Source: Paraglaciecola arctica (GTDB lineage Bacteria > Pseudomonadota > Gammaproteobacteria > Enterobacterales > Alteromonadaceae). From it: a stretch of 64,000 nt of DNA. The first letter of the stretch is position 1, and every line of letters starts with the position of its first letter. The stretch spans positions 62,001-126,000 of the forward strand of contig NZ_JAHKQO010000016.1 of assembly GCF_018861065.1 (NCBI RefSeq), given 5' to 3'. A model generated the notes under the pieces. That model was not told the origin of the DNA, made no database searches, and saw only the letters and a list, made by a program, of their open reading frames with translations. Of this stretch, positions 27,301-38,200 are shown piece after piece. The translations under genes were made by a program, and so were the position numbers.

Positions 27301-28091
27301 TGCACGAACCTAGTCTGGGACAAAATCGTTGGTTTGGTGTAGTTAGTCTGTTTCCAGAAATGTTCCAGACGTTTACCCAACAAGGCGTAGTAGGGCGAGC
27401 CGTTAAAAGCGGATTGTTACAAGTAGAGTGTTTTAATCCAAGAGACTTTACTCACGACAAACATCGCACCGTCGACGACCGACCATACGGTGGTGGGCCT
27501 GGCATGCTGATGATGGTTCAGCCATTAACAGACGCGATTCTGGCAGCTAAACAAGCTGGTGGAACAAAAACAAAAGTGATTTACCTTTCTCCCCAAGGGA
27601 AAAAGCTAGATCAAGCAGGAGTGAAACAGCTTTCTGAAAATGAAAGTTTGATTCTAGTTGCTGGTCGGTATGAAGGTATCGATGAACGGGTAATACAAAC
27701 ACAGGTTGACGAGGAATGGTCGATTGGTGATTACGTGTTAAGTGGTGGCGAATTGCCTGCGATGATCTTAATGGATGCAGTGTCAAGATTTGTACCCGGT
27801 GTGTTAGGGCATGCACAATCTGCTGAGCAAGACTCTTTTAGTCACGGCTTGTTAGATTGTCCGCACTATACTCGGCCAGAAAACTTGAACGGTGAGCTGG
27901 TTCCTAAGGTGTTGTTAAGTGGTGATCACGACAAAATCAGGCAGTGGCGGTTACAACAGTCGTTAGGTAGAACCTGGCAACGACGCCCTGAATTATTAAA
28001 CGATCTAGCTCTGACTGAGGAGCAGCAAAAGTTGTTAGATTTATTTCTACAAAGTTTGCCGCAGCATGAGAAAACTCAAAAAGACAGTTAA
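27300..28091 (+). CDS. trmD: tRNA (guanine-N1)-methyltransferase
   Basis: 263 residues from ATG 27300, which overlaps the rimM stop by one base. Knot-type SPOUT enzyme motifs: [13 protein letters not shown] near the N-terminus, [23 protein letters not shown], and [15 protein letters not shown]. It methylates G37 of tRNAs with a G36, preventing frameshifts. Confidence 0.98.
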   Translation: MHEPSLGQNRWFGVVSLFPEMFQTFTQQGVVGRAVKSGLLQVECFNPRDFTHDKHRTVDDRPYGGGPGMLMMVQPLTDAILAAKQAGGTKTKVIYLSPQGKKLDQAGVKQLSENESLILVAGRYEGIDERVIQTQVDEEWSIGDYVLSGGELPAMILMDAVSRFVPGVLGHAQSAEQDSFSHGLLDCPHYTRPENLNGELVPKVLLSGDHDKIRQWRLQQSLGRTWQRRPELLNDLALTEEQQKLLDLFLQSLPQHEKTQKDS

Positions 28092-28110
28092 TCTAGAATG
28101 AGAGGATATG

Positions 28111-28470
28111 ATGAGTAAAGTAAATCAAGATATCATCAAGAAAATTGAAGAAGCGCAGCTAAAAACTGACGTTCCAGCATTCGGTGCTGGTGACACAGTG
28201 GTTGTGCAAGTACGCGTTAAAGAAGGCGAAAAAGAACGTCTTCAGGCCTACGAAGGCGTAGTAATCGCTAAACGTAACCGTGGCCTACACTCTGCTTTTA
28301 CAGTTCGTAAGATTTCTAACGGCGAAGGTGTTGAGCGTATATTCCAAACACACAGCCCGGCAATCAGTTCTATTGAAGTGAAACGTCGTGGTGCTGTTCG
28401 TCGCGCTAAACTTTACTACTTGCGTGAACGCTCTGGTCGTTCTGCACGTATTAAAGAGAAGCTAGGTTAA
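28111..28470 (+). CDS. rplS: 50S ribosomal protein L19
   Basis: 119 residues from ATG 28111, preferred over the adjacent ATG at 28108 because AGAGG is then 5 bases away. The sequence matches bL19: [40 protein letters not shown]-like [20 protein letters not shown]. Last gene of the operon; a strong terminator follows. Confidence 0.97.
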   Translation: MSKVNQDIIKKIEEAQLKTDVPAFGAGDTVVVQVRVKEGEKERLQAYEGVVIAKRNRGLHSAFTVRKISNGEGVERIFQTHSPAISSIEVKRRGAVRRAKLYYLRERSGRSARIKEKLG

Positions 28471-28502
28471 TTTAATTTTTTGCGTTACCGTTAACTTATA
28501 AG

Positions 28503-28526
28503 AAAACCCGCCAATTGGCGGGTTTT
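28503..28526 (+). terminator. Rho-independent terminator, bidirectional, after rplS
   Basis: AAAACCCGCC (28503-28512) and GGCGGGTTTT (28517-28526) form a perfect 10-bp stem with loop AATT; T-runs lie on both strands, so it can also end the minus-strand dihydropyrimidinase transcript. Confidence 0.9.
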
Positions 28527-28574
28527 TGCTTTTACGGGATATTAAAAATATAACAAACAATAATCAAAGGTAGA

Positions 28575-31488
<2,914 letters not shown>

Positions 31489-31703
31489 GACATGCTCCGT
31501 AATAAAATGATGTGTAATGAAATACTTAGGTATTTTTAAATACCACACCACCTTTAAAATACAACTAAATTTCCCTTAAAAAACAAGTGAATGAGCAAGC
31601 GCTCATCCACTTTTCATCGCTACTTATACTGCCATTGTGGGTAGCGGGTAACAATACCGTTAAATTGTAAAGGTGACCAAAACAAAGTTAACGGGATGCC
31701 TTA
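31489..31703 (-). promoter_or_regulatory. Promoter region of the permease-dihydropyrimidinase operon
   Basis: Contains the palindrome GGTATTT-TT-AAATACC at 31529-31544, about 40 bases upstream of the permease start. It could be an operator of a LysR-type or other dimeric regulator. The terminator of the preceding gene is at 31585-31612. Confidence 0.5.
31585..31612 (-). terminator. Rho-independent terminator after the beta-ureidopropionase gene
   Basis: AAGTGAATGAGC (31585-31596) pairs with GCTCATCCACTT (31601-31612) with one wobble and a 4-base loop. On the minus strand a run of T residues follows, which separates the first five pyrimidine genes from the last two. Confidence 0.75.
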
Positions 31704-32585
31704 TTATTCGCCATCGGTCAATTTTGAGTAAGTGCTTGGACGACGATCACGGAAGAATTGCCAATTGTTGCGTACTTCTTTAATCATATCCATATCCATA
31801 TCATGGATGATCAGCTCATCTTGGTCTCTGCTGGCTTCTTTTTCAATTTGACCTCTTGGGTTAACAAAGTAGCTTTGGCCATAAAACTCACCAATGTTCC
31901 AAGGCTCTTCAACACCCACACGGTTGATGGCACCAATCCAACAACCGTTAGCGGCAGCTGAAGCCGGCTGTTCGAGCTTCCATAAGTATTCTGATAAACC
32001 AGCAACAGTGGCAGATGGATTAACGATATATTCGGCTCCATTTAATGCCAATGCTCGCCAACCTTCAGGGAAGTGACGGTCATAACAAATATACACCCCA
32101 AGCTTACAATATTGAGTTTCAAATACTGGCCAATCTGAAGCGCCTGGTTTAAAGAAAAACTTCTCCCAAAAGCCGGCCACTTGTGGAATATGTGTTTTAC
32201 GATATTTACCTAAATAGCTTCCATCTGCGTCGATAACCGCACAAGTGTTGTAATAAACACCAGTTACATCGTCTTTTTCGTAAATGGGAACCACAATGAC
32301 CATTTGATATTTTTTGGCGTATTCCTGCATTAAAGTAACAGTGGGTCCATTTGGAATGCTTTCAGCACTTTCGTACCATTTTGTATCTTGACTTGGGCAA
32401 AAATAAGGTTGAGTAAACACTTCTTGAAAGCATAATACTTGCACGCCAGCAGCACCTGCCTCATCAATCAAAGGTAAGTGTGCTTCTATCATGGCTTTGC
32501 GAATGGTTTCAGGATCATTATCTGTGGACGACTTTAAACCCATTTGGATCAAGCCACCTCGTAAAGTTGAACGTGTTGTAGACAT
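31704..32585 (-). CDS. Beta-ureidopropionase (N-carbamoyl-beta-alanine amidohydrolase)
   Basis: 293 residues of the nitrilase superfamily. The Glu-Lys-Cys triad appears in CFQEVFTQPYFCP, GKYRKTHIPQ and GVYICYDRHFPEG. The surrounding sequence resembles N-carbamoylputrescine and N-carbamoyl-beta-alanine amidohydrolases. In this operon it would release beta-alanine, carbon dioxide and ammonia from N-carbamoyl-beta-alanine, or 3-aminoisobutyrate from the thymine product. It is the fifth gene from preT on the minus strand and is followed by a terminator. Confidence 0.9.
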   Translation of the reverse strand: MSTTRSTLRGGLIQMGLKSSTDNDPETIRKAMIEAHLPLIDEAGAAGVQVLCFQEVFTQPYFCPSQDTKWYESAESIPNGPTVTLMQEYAKKYQMVIVVPIYEKDDVTGVYYNTCAVIDADGSYLGKYRKTHIPQVAGFWEKFFFKPGASDWPVFETQYCKLGVYICYDRHFPEGWRALALNGAEYIVNPSATVAGLSEYLWKLEQPASAAANGCWIGAINRVGVEEPWNIGEFYGQSYFVNPRGQIEKEASRDQDELIIHDMDMDMIKEVRNNWQFFRDRRPSTYSKLTDGE

Positions 32586-32614
32586 AATTACTCCATCTAT
32601 AGTTAGTTTTTTTA

Positions 32615-34108
32615 TTAATTAGTTGGGAAAGTAAACTCCGCACCTGCACGTATTCCAGTTGGCCAACGTGAAGTGACGGTTTTTAATTTTGTATAAAAGT
32701 GAACGGCTTCTGGTCCATAAATCCCATGGGCTCCAAAGACTGAACGTTTCCATCCACCAAAGCTGTGGTAGGCAACGGGAACGGGAATAGGTACGTTTAT
32801 ACCAACCATACCCACTTCAATGTTAGCTGCGAAGTCTCTGGCAGCGTCTCCGTCGCGGGTAAATATCGCCGTACCATTTCCGTATTCATGGGCGTTAATT
32901 AAGTCTGTGGCTTCAGCATAGGTATTAGCACGTAATATAGATAATACCGGTCCAAAAATCTCTTGTTGGTACACTGACATATCTTTAGTGACTTTGTCGA
33001 GTAGGGTGCCTCCTACCCAAAAACCGGCTTCACAGCCTGTTACTGATAGGTTTCGGCCATCAACTAATACATCGGCTCCTTCAGCTTCGCCTTGGTCGAT
33101 TAAACTTTTAATGCGTTTTTGGGCATCGGCAGAGATCACCGGACCCATCTCGTTACCCGCTTGACTGTATGGACCTACTTTTAAAGCCTTGACTCTCGGA
33201 AGTAGTTTGGCGACTAACTTATCTGCCGTTTCTTGGCCAATAGGTACGGCGACACTGATCGCCATACAACGTTCACCTGCGGATCCAAAGCCAGCCCCCA
33301 TAAGTGCATCGGCCGCTTGATCAAGATCAGCATCCGGCATAATTACCATATGGTTTTTGGCTCCGCCTAAAGCTTGAACTCGTTTGCCACTGGCGCTGCC
33401 GCGCTGATAGATATATTCAGCGATAGGAGTCGAGCCTACAAAACTGATAGCTTTGATGTCTTTATGATCTAACAGTGCATCTACCGCTACTTTGTCACCA
33501 TGCACGACGTTTAATACACCAGTTGGTAAGCCCGCTTCAGTAAATAATTGGTGAATTAAATTAGCGCTAGAAGGATCTCTCTCTGATGGTTTGAGTATGA
33601 AGGTATTACCACACGCAAGAGCCATAGGGATCATCCACAACGGAACCATAGCAGGGAAATTAAAAGGCGTGATCCCCGCAACTACTCCTAAAGCTTGGCG
33701 TTCGTCAGTCACATCGATACCCACCGCTACATCACGGCTAAAATTGCCCTTTAATTTGTCACTAATCCCACAAGCAAATTCAATCACTTCTAACGCCCGT
33801 GTGACTTCTCCTAAGGCATCATCATGAGTTTTACCATGTTCTTTGGATATGGTTTCTGCGACTTCATCTTTACGGGCTTGCAGTAAGGTTCGCATATTGA
33901 ACATGACATCGGCACGTTTACTTGAAGGCATTTTAGACCAAGCTGGAAAAGCCGCTTTGGCTGCTGCAACAGCTGTTTCGACGTCTTCAACTACAGCCGT
34001 CACGACTTCAGCACTTTGTTGACCTAATGCGGGGTTAAACACAGCGGTTGTCTGGCTACTTGCACCTGAAGTGGTTTGGCCATTTATTATATGTTGTATC
34101 AGTTGCAT
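32615..34108 (-). CDS. mmsA: Malonate/methylmalonate-semialdehyde dehydrogenase (CoA-acylating)
   Basis: 497 residues of the CoA-acylating ALDH family. Motifs: ITPFNFPAMVPLWMIP (about 145-160), FVGSTPIAEYIYQRG, catalytic Cys in GSAGERCMAIS (about 285), and the C-terminal FGGWKRSVFGAHGIYGPE. It turns malonate semialdehyde into acetyl-CoA and carbon dioxide, or methylmalonate semialdehyde (from thymine or valine) into propionyl-CoA. It completes the pyrimidine route after transamination of beta-alanine. The gene starts 10 bases after the aminotransferase stop. Confidence 0.92.
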   Translation of the reverse strand: MQLIQHIINGQTTSGASSQTTAVFNPALGQQSAEVVTAVVEDVETAVAAAKAAFPAWSKMPSSKRADVMFNMRTLLQARKDEVAETISKEHGKTHDDALGEVTRALEVIEFACGISDKLKGNFSRDVAVGIDVTDERQALGVVAGITPFNFPAMVPLWMIPMALACGNTFILKPSERDPSSANLIHQLFTEAGLPTGVLNVVHGDKVAVDALLDHKDIKAISFVGSTPIAEYIYQRGSASGKRVQALGGAKNHMVIMPDADLDQAADALMGAGFGSAGERCMAISVAVPIGQETADKLVAKLLPRVKALKVGPYSQAGNEMGPVISADAQKRIKSLIDQGEAEGADVLVDGRNLSVTGCEAGFWVGGTLLDKVTKDMSVYQQEIFGPVLSILRANTYAEATDLINAHEYGNGTAIFTRDGDAARDFAANIEVGMVGINVPIPVPVAYHSFGGWKRSVFGAHGIYGPEAVHFYTKLKTVTSRWPTGIRAGAEFTFPTN

Positions 34109-34117
34109 AACTCTATT

Positions 34118-35446
34118 TTAATCCAGTGATTGTATAATTTCGCGCAAGGTACTAAAGGCGAAATCTATTTGTGACTTTTCTATGATCAACGGGGGCGATA
34201 ACGCTATGGTGTCTCCCGTTGTGCGAATTAATAACCCCGCTTCATAGGCTTTTAAGAAAGCGCTAAAAACACGCTTGCTCGGTGTAGCCGGAGTAGGGTG
34301 AAGCTCAATACCTGCTATCAATCCAATGTTTCGAATATCTTTGACCAGAGGTAAGTCAGCTATCGAGTGTGCGGCGTCTTGCCAATAATCACTGAGTTCT
34401 GCACCTCGGGTTAATAACCCTTCTTCTTCGTAGGTATCTAAGGTTGCCATTGCGGCTGCACATGCCATAGGGTTACCTGAAAAAGTGTAACCATGGAAAA
34501 ATTCAACCATATTTTTGGGGCCATGCATAAATGCGTCATAAATTTTGTCTTGAACAATGACCGCTCCCATAGGGATGACACCATTTGCTAAGCCTTTTGC
34601 AGTGCAAATAATGTCAGGTTCAATGCCAAAATATTCAGCCGCAAAAGGGGCGCCCATACGACCAAAACCAGTGATTACTTCGTCAAAAATCAATAATATT
34701 CCATGTTGATCGCATATTTGGCGAAGCTTTTCTAAATACCCTTTAGGGGGTAACAACACACCGGCAGAACCCGCTAAGGGTTCGACAATAACCGCAGCAA
34801 TAGTAGAGGGATCATGGAGTTCGCAAAGTCGAATTAAATCATCGGCCAACTCCACACCATGTTCAGGTTGACCCTTGCTAAATAGGTTGTCCTCTATGCC
34901 ATGTGTGTGGCGTAAGTGAGCAACTCCGTTTAACAAGTTGCCAAACATTTTACGGTTTGCTGACATTCCTCCCACTGACAAACCGCCAAAATTAACGCCG
35001 TGATAACCTTTCTCTCGGCCAATTAACTTTGTTCTATTACCTTCACCTCTCGCAGCATGGTATGCAATCGCCATCTTTAATGCAGTTTCACATGATTCAG
35101 AACCCGAATTGGTAAAAAAGACTTTATTTAGATTGCCTGGCACCATTTGAGTTAGTCGTTCAGCAAGCTCAAATTGTAGTGGGTGTCCCATTTGGAATGC
35201 CGGTGAATAATCCAAAGTGGCCACTTGCTTTTGAATAGCTTCAACTATACGTGGCCGGTTATGGCCGGCGTTGCAACACCAAAGACCTGCTATACCATCC
35301 AATAATTTTCGACCGTCAGCTAAAGTAAAATGCATGCGATCTGCACCCACTACTAAACGAGGATCAGCCTTGTATTGCCTATTGCAAGTAAATGGCATCC
35401 AGTTGGCTTGCAGTTGTTCAGGCGTTAAATTATGGGTGTTATTCAT
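34118..35446 (-). CDS. Beta-alanine/omega-amino acid:pyruvate aminotransferase (class III)
   Basis: 442 residues. Class-III PLP motifs: FTNSGSESCETALKMA (about 112-127), IFDEVITGFGRMG (about 250-262), and the PLP lysine in CTAKGLANGVIPMGAV (about 282-297). It transfers the amino group of beta-alanine or 3-aminoisobutyrate to pyruvate, giving malonate or methylmalonate semialdehyde for the next enzyme. It overlaps the end of preA by 8 bases, with GGAGAAAA upstream of its ATG. Confidence 0.92.
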   Translation of the reverse strand: MNNTHNLTPEQLQANWMPFTCNRQYKADPRLVVGADRMHFTLADGRKLLDGIAGLWCCNAGHNRPRIVEAIQKQVATLDYSPAFQMGHPLQFELAERLTQMVPGNLNKVFFTNSGSESCETALKMAIAYHAARGEGNRTKLIGREKGYHGVNFGGLSVGGMSANRKMFGNLLNGVAHLRHTHGIEDNLFSKGQPEHGVELADDLIRLCELHDPSTIAAVIVEPLAGSAGVLLPPKGYLEKLRQICDQHGILLIFDEVITGFGRMGAPFAAEYFGIEPDIICTAKGLANGVIPMGAVIVQDKIYDAFMHGPKNMVEFFHGYTFSGNPMACAAAMATLDTYEEEGLLTRGAELSDYWQDAAHSIADLPLVKDIRNIGLIAGIELHPTPATPSKRVFSAFLKAYEAGLLIRTTGDTIALSPPLIIEKSQIDFAFSTLREIIQSLD

Positions 35447-36758
35447 GATTTTCTCCTGTCTCTGCTAAGGTGTTTTCAGTGGACACAATGTCGACTCGTA
35501 GCGGGTTTTTGGGGTGTTCTGGCCAAGTCAATACCGGTAGTCCATTATCGACAGGACGCATTTCAATGCACTCGGGTACAGGACATACGTGTTTACATAA
35601 ATTACAGCCTACACATTCGTCATCCACCACAACAAAGTCCCGACCACCACTGGCGTTTTCTTGCATAGTGATGGCTTGATGAGAAGTATCTTCACAGGCA
35701 ATATGACAGCGACCACATTCAATACATGAGTCTTTATTAATAAATGCTTTGGTATCAAAGTTGATGTTGAGTTCATTCCAATTAACTACATTGGGTATGG
35801 CCTTACCTTGAAAAGCCGCGAGAGAGGCATAACCTTTTTCGTCTAAAAAGTTTTCTAATCCAGCTATCATGTCATCGACTATACGAAAGCCATACAACAT
35901 GGCTGCAGTACATACCTGAACTCCACTGGCGCCTAAGGCAATAAATTCGGCGGCATCTCGCCAAGTTTCAATTCCACCTATTGCCGATATTTGTAAATTA
36001 TGAGTATCGGGATTTCTAGCGATTTCGCCTACCATATGTAATGCGATAGGTTTTACCGCCGCACCGCAGTATCCGCCATGGGTACCCTTACCATCTACGG
36101 TAGGGGTTGGCGCCATTAAGTCTAAGTCGACTGTGGCGATGGAGTTGACGGTATTGATAAGTGACACCGCATCTGCTCCTCCTCGCTTCGCTGCTTCTGC
36201 CGCCACTAGAATATCGGTGATATTAGGTGTGAGTTTGGTAAAAACTGGAATATCTACCACTTCTTTGACCCAGCGAGTGGTTTGTTCAACTAGTTCAGGC
36301 ACTTGACCAATTGCAGATCCCATACCGCGCTCACACATTCCGTGTGGGCAACCTAAGTTGAGCTCTATGCCATGAACACCTGAATTTGCAATCTTAATGG
36401 CCAGCTCTTTCCAGGTTTTTTCATCTAGTGGCGCCATCATTGAACCGATAATCACCCTGTCTGGCCATTCTTTACGGATTTGTTCTATTTCACGTAAATT
36501 GGTTTCTAATGGGCGATCGGTAATTAATTCAATATTGTTGATGCCAATGACATTTCGAGAGCGATCATGATGGACCCCATAGCGACTCGACATATTAATA
36601 ACCGGTGGATCAATCCCTAAGGTTTTCCAAACTACGCCACCCCAGCCAGCTTCGAAAGCACGTACCACATTAATGTATTTGTCTGTGGGGGGAGCCGATG
36701 CCAACCAAAAAGGATTAATACTGTCTATCCCGGCGATATTACAGGCTAATTTACTCAT
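35439..36758 (-). CDS. preA: NAD-dependent dihydropyrimidine dehydrogenase, PreA subunit
   Basis: 439 residues from ATG 36758, preceded by AGGAGG; the open frame extends further but without family sequence. An FMN-binding dihydroorotate-dehydrogenase-like barrel (FWLASAPPTDKYINV, then NLGCPHGMCERGMGSAIGQ with the active-site Cys, then ISAIGGIETWRDA) is followed by two [4Fe-4S] motifs, CIECGRCHIAC and CVGCNLCKHVC. With PreT it reduces uracil and thymine to the 5,6-dihydro forms with NADH. Its ribosome-binding site lies over the preT stop codon. Confidence 0.95.
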   Translation of the reverse strand: MSKLACNIAGIDSINPFWLASAPPTDKYINVVRAFEAGWGGVVWKTLGIDPPVINMSSRYGVHHDRSRNVIGINNIELITDRPLETNLREIEQIRKEWPDRVIIGSMMAPLDEKTWKELAIKIANSGVHGIELNLGCPHGMCERGMGSAIGQVPELVEQTTRWVKEVVDIPVFTKLTPNITDILVAAEAAKRGGADAVSLINTVNSIATVDLDLMAPTPTVDGKGTHGGYCGAAVKPIALHMVGEIARNPDTHNLQISAIGGIETWRDAAEFIALGASGVQVCTAAMLYGFRIVDDMIAGLENFLDEKGYASLAAFQGKAIPNVVNWNELNINFDTKAFINKDSCIECGRCHIACEDTSHQAITMQENASGGRDFVVVDDECVGCNLCKHVCPVPECIEMRPVDNGLPVLTWPEHPKNPLRVDIVSTENTLAETGENHE

Positions 36759-36759
36759 C

Positions 36760-38094
36760 TTAGACCTCCTTAAAGTCAATGCCGAACAAAGTGTGACCCA
36801 TTGCATGAGCGGCGCGTTTGCCATCTTCTACAGATTGCACTGTTAAATCTTCACCTGTATCGATACAGTCGCCACCGGCATAAACACTTGGAATACTGGT
36901 TTGATACTTGTCGTTAATTTTAATTTTGCCTCGTTCAATCACAATATCTGATAACACGGATGCATTTAATTTTTGTCCTACTGCCTTGAGAACCATGTCT
37001 GTTTCGATCTTTTCGTGTTCGCCAGTACCTTTTAAACGTCCCGCTTCAATAGTGGTTTGTTCAAATGTGATGGTACTAACATGTGCGTCACCTGATAATT
37101 CTATGGGTGATAGCCATAAACGTACGTCCACACCATTTTTGCGGGCCAAGTCTATTTCCCAGTCAGTCGCTGTCATATTCTCCTCACCGCGACGGTAGGC
37201 TAAGGTGACGTTTTTTGCGCCTAATCGTTTAGCCTGAATAGCAGCGTCAATAGCGGTGTTTCCGCCTCCGATGACCACTACATTTTGACCTACTGACAGG
37301 GTCGATTTATCATTTGTTTGTCGCAGTTGTTCTATAAAATCTATGGCGTCATAGACACCGCTGAGGTTTTCACTCTCTAATCCGAGTTGATTACATAGAC
37401 CTAATCCAATGCCTAGGAACACAGCATCGTACTTTGAGCGCAATGTGTCTAAACTGAGGTTTTGACCAAGATATTGCTCATAGATTATTTCAATTCCACC
37501 TATGCCAAGTAAGAAGTCCACTTCTTTTTGAGCAAAGTCATCGACCATTTTATAAGCCGCTAGGCCATATTCATTTAAGCCACCAGGTTTTGGTTTCGCC
37601 TCAAATACCGTGACTTTATGACCTAACAAAGCCGCGCGGTGCGCGCAAGATAAACCCGCTGGGCCAGCGCCCACCACGGCTATGTTTTTACCTGTTTCGG
37701 TGGCTCTTACAAATGGATGCTCTTCAGAAGAGTCAAGAAGATGATCAACCGCATAGCGTTGCAACAATCCAATTTCTACAGGTTTGCCTTGATCGTGATG
37801 ACGGACACAGGCCCGCTCACATAACACTTCAGTAGGACAGGCCCTTGCACAGGTACCACCCATGATATTTTCAGACAAAATGGTTTTAGCCGCGCCCTTA
37901 ACGTTTTGTGTACGTATCTGGTGAATAAAAGTAGGAATGTCTATTCCCGTCGGGCATGCCTTTATGCAAGGCGCATCAAAACAGTATGTGCAGCGCGAAG
38001 CTTCAAGCAAGGCTTGTGACTTATTATAGGGCTTATGTAAGTCGCCAAAACCTGCATTAATATCATCGATAGTAACTTTTCCTGTTGTACTCAT
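36760..38094 (-). CDS. preT: NAD-dependent dihydropyrimidine dehydrogenase, PreT subunit
   Basis: 444 residues from ATG 38094 (GAGG upstream; another ATG 12 bases further upstream is less well placed). N-terminal [4Fe-4S] domain with CTYCFDAPCIKACPTGID and CARACPTEVLCERACV, then FAD fold VVGAGPAGLSCAHRAALLG and NAD fold VIGGGNTAIDAAIQAKRLG. It is a GltD-like flavoprotein that feeds electrons from NADH to PreA. First gene of preT-preA-aminotransferase-mmsA-ureidopropionase. A large inverted repeat lies just upstream. Confidence 0.95.
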   Translation of the reverse strand: MSTTGKVTIDDINAGFGDLHKPYNKSQALLEASRCTYCFDAPCIKACPTGIDIPTFIHQIRTQNVKGAAKTILSENIMGGTCARACPTEVLCERACVRHHDQGKPVEIGLLQRYAVDHLLDSSEEHPFVRATETGKNIAVVGAGPAGLSCAHRAALLGHKVTVFEAKPKPGGLNEYGLAAYKMVDDFAQKEVDFLLGIGGIEIIYEQYLGQNLSLDTLRSKYDAVFLGIGLGLCNQLGLESENLSGVYDAIDFIEQLRQTNDKSTLSVGQNVVVIGGGNTAIDAAIQAKRLGAKNVTLAYRRGEENMTATDWEIDLARKNGVDVRLWLSPIELSGDAHVSTITFEQTTIEAGRLKGTGEHEKIETDMVLKAVGQKLNASVLSDIVIERGKIKINDKYQTSIPSVYAGGDCIDTGEDLTVQSVEDGKRAAHAMGHTLFGIDFKEV

Positions 38095-38110
38095 GCTGTA
38101 CCTCATTTAC

Positions 38111-38166
38111 TGAAACCATTTCGTTAACTATTTGTATAAATTGGACTTTTTAACGAAACGGTTTCA
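38111..38166. promoter_or_regulatory. 17-bp inverted repeat upstream of preT
   Basis: TGAAACCATTTCGTTAA (38111-38127) is repeated in inverted form as TTAACGAAACGGTTTCA (38150-38166), 16 of 17 matching, with 22 bases between. Each arm holds a GAAAC-N-GTTTC-like dyad, as in sites for LacI-type dimers. It begins 17 bases upstream of the preT ATG, where a repressor could block transcription. A long hairpin terminating the preceding receptor gene is the alternative, but there is no T-run. Confidence 0.6.
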
Positions 38167-38200
38167 TAACTTATGTCAATTTAGCGCTAAATAGTGCTAA

